From Anaerolineales bacterium (GTDB taxonomy: Bacteria; Chloroflexota; Anaerolineae; Promineifilales; Promineifilaceae), in assembly GCA_020432595.1 (NCBI GenBank), contig JAGQGA010000115.1, forward strand, positions 1 to 10,977: a stretch of 10,977 nt of DNA, read 5' to 3'. This document shows positions 6,711-10,977 of this stretch, in pieces. The position numbers and the translations under genes were made by a program. Every line of letters starts with the position of its first letter. Position 1 is the first letter of the stretch. The notes below the pieces were generated by a model, which ran no database searches, had not been told where the DNA came from, and saw only the letters and a list, made by a program, of their open reading frames with translations.

Positions 6711-7994
6711 ATGATCAATCTTCGCAAATTCTTTAGCCAGCTTTCGTTCTATCTACTTATGGCTGTCCTGGTAACGCCGTGGCAAACAATAGTTGCCCAA
6801 TCAAATCAAAACCCAAACCAAGTACAGCTTACCACCCAAGAATTCCGCTATATCCAGCCCGATGCGGGCGAAGTCTTTTTGGTTTGGTGGCTTTCCAATG
6901 GCGATACCATAGATGACCAGTTTTTAACAGAGGACACGGTTTATTCGGCAAACGGATATTATTGGACACCGATGGTGCTAACAGACAACGGCTTTGTCGC
7001 TCAAATCAATATACCCGTGGGAACTTTATTAGAATATGGGTTTGCGATTACCAAAACGCAAGACGATTTTTCGATATATCTGTGGGAGAACAGCCCAATC
7101 GGTGGTGACAATCTATCTGATATGCATGTTATTATGGAAGATGATGTTTTCGAGTTCAAATCTAGGCTTTCCTTGCAGCCTGTTGAATATATCATCGAAT
7201 ATCAAAACACAGAGGCGAAAAGCGTGATGTTTGGTTGGGGGGTCAATGGCTGGTACCATGCACCTGCCAGGCTAAGACCTGAGGGCACCCTTATCAAAGG
7301 TGTTATGCAAATCCCTATGCAGCAGGTAGAGCCAAACACCTTTCGCAGCACCATTCCGGCCGTTCCGGGGCTGTTAATTGAGTATAGCTTTTTTGTTGAA
7401 AAGGATGACGGCACAACATACTGGGACGAAGACGGAACATATCAGTTTACAGCCGACCGCTCTGGGGGTTTCTTTCGTATTCGGCATGGGGAATTTGCCC
7501 AAACTTTTCTTGAACAACACCAAGCAGAGACTACAGATGAACCTGAAGAAGTCCAGCTAAACTTTGCCCGCTCGATTGCTGAAAGATTCCCTATTTTAGG
7601 AAAACCAATAGGTCTATACCTAGCACTGTTTGTTGCTTTTTTGATTTTCAAGCTTGTGGATATAGCTTACCGCATCGTTCTATATCAACGCCAAAAGACC
7701 GCTGCTCAATCATTATCTGCACCTCCGCCTGACCCTCAGCCAATCTCTAACAAGATCACGGTGTCATATAACCAAGATTTCTCTCACCAAGTCCCTGAAG
7801 GGTCGGAGAATGGTCAATCCAGTTATTTACTAGAGCTTGAGCAGCACTTTGAGTTACCGGCCGGCTCTCTTTATAGGCCGATGGAACAACTCGACACCGA
7901 GCAAAGCCACATTCAAACTGAGCATGACCCACCAAAAAACGGAAAAGTGGCAACTGAGATTAACTGGAAAAAGGTGGAGGAAAAACGGCCGTAA
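6711..7994 (+). CDS. Single-pass membrane protein with two extracytoplasmic carbohydrate-binding-like modules
   Basis: No known family name is evident. The 427 residues show a signal peptide (1-29, cleavage plausible after IVA), module copy 1 (42-133), module copy 2 (158-250, WGVNGW at 176-181), one membrane helix (about 299-320) followed by RIVLYQRQK, and a polar, proline-containing tail of about 105 residues that should be cytoplasmic. Copy 1 matches copy 1 of the preceding enzyme (QEFRYIQPDAGEV against QEIRYRLPEAEAV), and copy 2 matches its copy 2 (APARLRP against APKRFRP). The two proteins thus share the whole two-module unit. In copy 1 the tryptophan pair is degraded to WWLSNGD. There is no catalytic domain, so binding, tethering or signalling to the cytoplasm are the options. 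The gene looks AT-richer than its neighbours. Its last 12 codons overlap the converging gene. Confidence 0.8.
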   Translation: MINLRKFFSQLSFYLLMAVLVTPWQTIVAQSNQNPNQVQLTTQEFRYIQPDAGEVFLVWWLSNGDTIDDQFLTEDTVYSANGYYWTPMVLTDNGFVAQINIPVGTLLEYGFAITKTQDDFSIYLWENSPIGGDNLSDMHVIMEDDVFEFKSRLSLQPVEYIIEYQNTEAKSVMFGWGVNGWYHAPARLRPEGTLIKGVMQIPMQQVEPNTFRSTIPAVPGLLIEYSFFVEKDDGTTYWDEDGTYQFTADRSGGFFRIRHGEFAQTFLEQHQAETTDEPEEVQLNFARSIAERFPILGKPIGLYLALFVAFLIFKLVDIAYRIVLYQRQKTAAQSLSAPPPDPQPISNKITVSYNQDFSHQVPEGSENGQSSYLLELEQHFELPAGSLYRPMEQLDTEQSHIQTEHDPPKNGKVATEINWKKVEEKRP

Positions 7995-9288
7995 ATGCCG
8001 CCCCCCACATATTTAAAGCCAACGACAGCAGCGACAGCAGCCACACCACCCGCACCAGCCAGCGATTTGGTACCAGCGCCGACACAGCAATGAGCGTCAG
8101 CAAATACCAGGAAAAGCTAAAGCGAGCCATAAACAGGGCGAAATAAACGAGAATCCACCCCCAACCGTGCAGAGCTTTGGTAAAGTCGGTGGCATAAAAC
8201 AGCCCAATTCCCCCCACAAGCAAAAGCAAGCCTCCTTGCGCCAGCACCGAGCCAAATGGTTCATCTTTTGCCCACAGGATGGCAACATACCAAGCCACAA
8301 GCTGCTGCACAGCGGACAACTGCCAATAGGCGAGCGCAGCAACCACAACGGCCGTTAATCCCACCCCCACCCAATACCACCGCCGTTCCGTCCGCAGTTC
8401 ACCCAGCAGATAAACCAGCAGCAACGGTGCGGTAATCAGCTTGACCAACACGGATGCCATGAGCGACAGGGGGGCGAGAAGAAAACGGCCGTTTTGCCAC
8501 AGCCACACCCCCAACAGCAGCCAAAAAACCATCACCACATCCGTCTTCCCCTGCCCAAACAGCATCACAATCGGGTTCCAGGCATACACCACCAGCCCCG
8601 CCAGCAAATGCTCCGGCCGCCAGCGGTGCAAAATTGCAGCCACTAGCCCCACATTTGCCAGGTTAAAGAGCAGCAGTGCCGACCGATAGACAAAGAGGTT
8701 GGTCACGGGGTCATCCCCCGCCAGCCATGCCAGCAGGACGTTGAGCAGCGTCCACACGGGTAGCTTATCTTCGGGATTGGCGGTGTAGTTACGGCTGGCG
8801 TAGGGGTAGATGGGGTCGTCGGGGTAGGCATCGGCGGCGGTGAAGTAGGGGTTTTGCTGGTAAACGGCCGTTAAACGGCCGTTTACCATATAATTAAACA
8901 AATCCGTATTCACATTGGGCAATGCCACCACCGACAGCAGATAAAACAGCCCGGCAAACCCCAGCACCAACCACACGGCAATCTTGTTAGTGCGGTTCCA
9001 AGAGAGATAAACGGCCGTTGCATACCCCACCCCCAACACCGCCAACAGCACCGCCAGTAGCACCGCCACCCCCCAGCTATCGGCCGGCACTACTACTTGC
9101 TGCACCAGCCACCGCCACCCACCCGACGCCGCAAACAATTCCACCGACTCCCGCCCCAGCCGCCCCGGTGTCAACGGCACCACAAAGTGATAGACAAAGC
9201 TCGCCAACAGCAAGACAAAGCCTAAAATCACATACATCAATTGAGGCAATACACAGAAAACTCGAAAAATCTTGAACCGATTTAGCAT
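7960..9288 (-). CDS. GT-C fold polyprenol-phosphate-dependent glycosyltransferase (GT87/mannosyltransferase-like)
   Basis: Integral membrane protein of 442 residues with roughly 11-12 hydrophobic segments. The first long loop ends in the motif NTDLFNYMVNGR, with an acidic residue early in the first outer loop as in GT-C enzymes, followed by QQNPYF. Later it has AWNPIVMLFGQGKTDV, matching the N-P...G-x-x-x-D pattern of the GT87/DUF2029 group. These enzymes take a sugar from a polyprenyl-phosphate carrier and add it to a glycan on the outer face of the membrane. The donor here is unknown; mannose is the commonest in the group. The frame allows GTG at 9291 or ATG at 9288; I chose ATG, and neither has a clear ribosome-binding site. 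The gene runs against the polysaccharide operon and overlaps its last gene by 35 bp. A role in decorating the same polymer is plausible but only from proximity. Confidence 0.85.
   Translation of the reverse strand: MLNRFKIFRVFCVLPQLMYVILGFVLLLASFVYHFVVPLTPGRLGRESVELFAASGGWRWLVQQVVVPADSWGVAVLLAVLLAVLGVGYATAVYLSWNRTNKIAVWLVLGFAGLFYLLSVVALPNVNTDLFNYMVNGRLTAVYQQNPYFTAADAYPDDPIYPYASRNYTANPEDKLPVWTLLNVLLAWLAGDDPVTNLFVYRSALLLFNLANVGLVAAILHRWRPEHLLAGLVVYAWNPIVMLFGQGKTDVVMVFWLLLGVWLWQNGRFLLAPLSLMASVLVKLITAPLLLVYLLGELRTERRWYWVGVGLTAVVVAALAYWQLSAVQQLVAWYVAILWAKDEPFGSVLAQGGLLLLVGGIGLFYATDFTKALHGWGWILVYFALFMARFSFSWYLLTLIAVSALVPNRWLVRVVWLLSLLSLALNMWGAAFTAVFPPPFSS
8861..8885. repeat. Paired copies of the iterated palindrome
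   Basis: Two decamers AACGGCCGTT (8863-8872 and 8874-8883) are separated by one A and flanked by TA and TA. The whole 25 bp is therefore a palindrome with one unpaired central base. On the - strand it encodes N-G-R-L-T-A-V just after the catalytic-loop motif of the GT-C enzyme. Confidence 0.95.
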
Positions 9289-9361
9289 CACCCAACAGCA
9301 TCGCTTCTTGCTCTTACAAGCTATATTACCGGAGATATTTCTAAATTTCCCACACGTTGAG

Positions 9362-9375
9362 TATAATCCATTATA
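9362..9375 (+). promoter_or_regulatory. Candidate -10 box for the small membrane protein gene, inside an inverted repeat
   Basis: A consensus TATAAT lies at 9362-9367 in the AT-rich gap between divergent genes. The -35 position at the usual 17-bp spacing (TTCTAA at 9339-9344) is poor. The expected transcription start is near 9374, essentially at the ATG of 9375, so the mRNA would be leaderless. The sequence TATAAT-CC-ATTATA (9362-9375) is also a perfect 6-bp inverted repeat, so a second TATAAT faces the opposite way toward the GT-C gene, or the site is an operator. Confidence 0.5.
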
Positions 9376-9851
9376 TGAAAGGATTCCTTAACCGCCTCGG
9401 CGTCATCCCCTCCCTGCTCTTTGGCCTCAGCCTGCTGGGGCTGGGGCTGCTGGCACTCAACCACATTGTGGACAACTGGTGGCCGTTTGACGTGGAGCGG
9501 CTGGATTTGGTGCGGGCAACGGCACAGGGAACCATTGATGCGCCCTCCCTGATGGCCGCCGCCAACAGCGAAATTATTCTCGCCTTTCTCGCCGCCGTCC
9601 TGGTTGCCATCACCGGGCTAGTGCTGCCCTTTGTCTTTTTCCTCAACAAACGGTTCGGCGGCTCCAGCCAAACCCCCGGCTTCCTGCTCACGCTGCGGCA
9701 GGCGATGTGGGTGGGGCTGTGGATCGCCTTTTGCACCTGGCTGCAAATGAACCGCACCCTCGGCATCGCTATCGTCATTTTGGTGGCGGTCGTCTTTATT
9801 TTGTTTGAATTTCTGCTGCAAGTCCGCACGCGGGCCGCACAGCTACATTAA
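9375..9851 (+). CDS. Small four-helix membrane protein of unknown function
   Basis: I do not recognise this family. From ATG 9375 it has 158 residues with four hydrophobic segments, about 11-30, 66-91, 105-125 and 127-148. A hydrophilic loop (31-65) contains NWWPFDVERLDLVRA, and the C-terminal tail is basic (QVRTRAAQLH). Both termini are probably cytoplasmic. A TTG at 9357 would add six residues, but the probable -10 box covers it, so I prefer ATG 9375. There is no ribosome-binding site, in keeping with a leaderless transcript. The stop codon is the first three bases of the large inverted repeat that precedes selA, and selA follows 73 bp later on the same strand. Cotranscription with selA is possible but not shown. 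Confidence 0.8.
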   Translation: MKGFLNRLGVIPSLLFGLSLLGLGLLALNHIVDNWWPFDVERLDLVRATAQGTIDAPSLMAAANSEIILAFLAAVLVAITGLVLPFVFFLNKRFGGSSQTPGFLLTLRQAMWVGLWIAFCTWLQMNRTLGIAIVILVAVVFILFEFLLQVRTRAAQLH

Positions 9852-9915
9852 TCGGTAATCAGTAATCGGTAATCAGTAACGAGGTCACTGATTACCGATT
9901 ACTGATTACCGATTA
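9849..9915. repeat. Perfect 29-bp inverted repeat with 9-base loop
   Basis: Arms at 9849-9877 and 9887-9915 are exact reverse complements, separated by AACGAGGTC. Each arm is about two copies of the 14-mer ATCGGTAATCAGTA, itself two 7-base units RGTAATC alternating G and A at one position. No T tract follows on either strand, so it is not a standard rho-independent terminator. It occupies nearly the whole gap between the small membrane protein gene and selA, and ends nine bases before the selA ATG. Confidence 0.97.
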
Positions 9916-9924
9916 CTCTCTCGT

Positions 9925-10977
9925 ATGAACAACGATAACAACAACCGCTCCCTCCTCCGCCACCTGCCCAGCGTGGACAAATTGCTGCTGCAAGCGGAGG
10001 GGCTGGTGGGGGAATACGGCCGTTTATTGACCACCGAAGCGTTGCGCCACACCCTTGACCAGCAGCGACAGCACATTTTGTCCGGCGGGAACGGTAGCAT
10101 AACGGCCAGCGACCTGTTAGGGCTGGCGCAGGCGTGGCTGGACGACCAGTTTGGGGCCACATTACGACCGGTGATCAACGGCACGGGGGTAATTGTCCAC
10201 ACCAATTTGGGGCGGGCACCGCTGAGTGAGGGGGCAGTGGCGGCAATAACGGCCGTTTCTTCCACCTACTCCACCCTCGAATACGACCCCGAAGCCGGAC
10301 AGCGCGGCTCCCGCACCGTCCACGGCGAGCAACTGCTCAACCAGATCACCGGCTCCGCCGCCTCCCTCGTCGTCAACAACAACGCCGCCGCCGTTCTGCT
10401 CATGCTCACCGCCCTCTGCCACGGGCGCGAAGTCATCATCAGCCGAGGGCAGCTTGTCGAAATCGGCGGCGGCTTCCGAATCCCCGACGTGATGGCGCAG
10501 TCGGGGGCCAAGCTGGTGGAAGTTGGCACCACCAACAAAACCCACCTGCGCGACTACGCCAACGCTATCACCAGTAACACCGCCGCCATTTTGGTGGCTC
10601 ACCACTCCAACTACAAAATCATCGGCTTTACCAGCGAACCAATGCTGGCCGAACTGGCCGAACTGGCACACGCCCACCAGTTGCCCCTGCTCTATGACCA
10701 GGGGAGCGGGGCACTGCTGGATGTGGCTCCCTATGGGCTGGAGCCAGAGCCGACGGTGACAGAGGGGTTGGAAGCCGGGTGCGACGTGGTGGCGTTTAGC
10801 GGCGACAAGCTGCTGGGGGGGCCGCAGGCGGGCATTTTGTGCGGCCGCGCCGACCTGATCGCCCAGCTAAAGCGGCATCCGCTGGCGCGGGCGGTGCGAG
10901 CTGACAAGCTGTGTCTGGCAGCATTGGCGGCCACGCTGCGCCACTATGCGGCGGAGCAAGCGACGACCCAAATTCCG
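9925..10977 (+). CDS. selA: L-seryl-tRNA(Sec) selenium transferase (selenocysteine synthase), 3' end outside the window
   Basis: PLP enzyme that converts seryl-tRNA(Sec) to selenocysteyl-tRNA(Sec) using selenophosphate, in the cytoplasm. The frame from ATG 9925 stays open for 351 codons to the right edge. About 110 C-terminal residues are missing, judging from the roughly 460-residue family. Family blocks appear in order: RPVINGTGVIVHTNLGRAPLS (81-101), LEYDPEAGQRGSR (118-130), NNNAAAVLLML (151-161), SRGQLVEIGGGFRIPDVM (173-190), VEVGTTNKT (198-206), HHSNYKIIGF (226-235), DQGSGAL (258-264), and FSGDKLLGGPQAG (291-303) with the PLP lysine at Lys295. HPLARAVRADKLCLAAL (318-334) is also typical. 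The first in-frame upstream stop is at 9889, inside the inverted repeat, so 9925 is the first ATG; no Shine-Dalgarno sequence precedes it. selB, selD and the Sec tRNA gene are not in this window. Confidence 0.96.
   Translation, partial: MNNDNNNRSLLRHLPSVDKLLLQAEGLVGEYGRLLTTEALRHTLDQQRQHILSGGNGSITASDLLGLAQAWLDDQFGATLRPVINGTGVIVHTNLGRAPLSEGAVAAITAVSSTYSTLEYDPEAGQRGSRTVHGEQLLNQITGSAASLVVNNNAAAVLLMLTALCHGREVIISRGQLVEIGGGFRIPDVMAQSGAKLVEVGTTNKTHLRDYANAITSNTAAILVAHHSNYKIIGFTSEPMLAELAELAHAHQLPLLYDQGSGALLDVAPYGLEPEPTVTEGLEAGCDVVAFSGDKLLGGPQAGILCGRADLIAQLKRHPLARAVRADKLCLAALAATLRHYAAEQATTQIP

Larger units (their letters stand above)
1811..7460 (+). repeat. Five coding copies of a shared carbohydrate-binding-like module
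   Basis: Approximate copies lie at 1811-2080 (permease), 3913-4176 and 4246-4515 (sulfatase-fold enzyme), and 6834-7109 and 7182-7460 (single-pass protein). Shared pattern: a hydrophobic strand, then W-G-[IV]-[ND]-[GD]-W, about 20-30 residues, then T-P-M or similar, a strand ending in P-x-G or P-x-x, then L-x-Y-G-F, and a late tryptophan before acidic residues. The order and spacing recall CBM48/CBM25-type starch-binding Ig-like folds, where the tryptophans contact sugar. The family assignment is by eye. The copies are diverged at DNA level. Confidence 0.75.
312..10257. repeat. Highly iterated palindrome AACGGCCGTT (dispersed)
   Basis: Exact decamers start at 312, 616, 1783, 2030, 2089, 4698, 4866, 8347, 8484, 8863, 8874, 9010 and 10248. 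Octamers ACGGCCGT without both flanking bases start at 1544, 3271, 5125, 5334, 7985 and 10016. Several are longer palindromes, such as the 16-bp one at 613-628 and the 14-bp one at 8482-8495. All 19 lie within coding sequence. A random sequence of this length would hold well under one octamer (about 11,000/65,536). The copies are short, identical and do not form arrays, so this is not a CRISPR or transposon. Confidence 0.95.

Noticed and set aside
9357..9374. TTG at 9357 as the start of the small membrane protein
   Set aside because: It overlaps the consensus -10 box and has no ribosome-binding site; ATG 9375 fits the membrane segment and promoter better.
9849..9915. The inverted repeat as a rho-independent terminator
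   Set aside because: No T tract follows either arm, the stem is not GC-rich, and it abuts the selA start.
312..10257. The dispersed palindrome as an operator for a transcription factor
   Set aside because: All sites lie inside genes, at irregular spacing and on unrelated genes, so promoter regulation does not explain them.
10162..10677. Open frame of 171 codons on the - strand, Gly- and Val-rich
   Set aside because: It is antisense to selA, whose family blocks are unmistakable in the + frame.
1..10977. CRISPR array, transposase, tRNA or rRNA genes
   Set aside because: I saw no regularly spaced direct repeats, no transposase motifs and no tRNA-like or rRNA-like segments; the gaps between genes are too short for most of these.

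Overview
The window is a bacterial chromosomal segment, moderately to highly GC-rich, with tightly packed genes. It carries three blocks: a cell-surface polysaccharide locus on the + strand (positions 2-7994), a converging membrane glycosyltransferase on the - strand (7960-9288), and a separate + strand block with a small membrane protein and the start of selA (9375-10977). Gene style and a 10-bp palindrome repeated throughout suggest a member of the Chloroflexota (Anaerolineae-like). That placement is inference from memory, not from a search.

The polysaccharide locus reads: the end of a family 2 glycosyltransferase that runs in from the left edge; an ABC-2 polysaccharide-export permease; its ATPase; a 937-residue membrane enzyme of the alkaline-phosphatase/sulfatase superfamily resembling lipoteichoic acid synthases; and a 427-residue single-pass membrane protein. 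Gaps are 3, 1, 28 and 125 bp, so at least the first four are probably one operon. The unusual feature is a roughly 90-residue module resembling a starch/glycogen-binding beta-sandwich. It occurs once in the permease and twice in each of the last two proteins. In all three it is followed by a membrane segment with basic residues on the far side, so every copy is predicted to face outside. The ATPase, by contrast, has no C-terminal carbohydrate-binding domain of the Wzt kind. A working model is an export machine in which the polymer is made inside by GT2 enzymes, passes through the ABC transporter, is held outside by the shared module and is then modified by the sulfatase-fold enzyme. The GT-C enzyme on the opposite strand could add further sugars outside.

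The right part holds a four-helix membrane protein that may be made from a leaderless mRNA, then a perfect 29-bp inverted repeat built from 7-bp units, then selA (selenocysteine synthase), cut by the right edge. The organism therefore probably makes selenoproteins.

Throughout the window the octamer ACGGCCGT occurs 19 times, 13 of them as the full decamer AACGGCCGTT. All are inside genes, on both sides of functional boundaries and in all three codon phases. This resembles the highly iterated palindromes of cyanobacteria. I saw no rRNA, tRNA, CRISPR array, transposase or clear rho-independent terminator.
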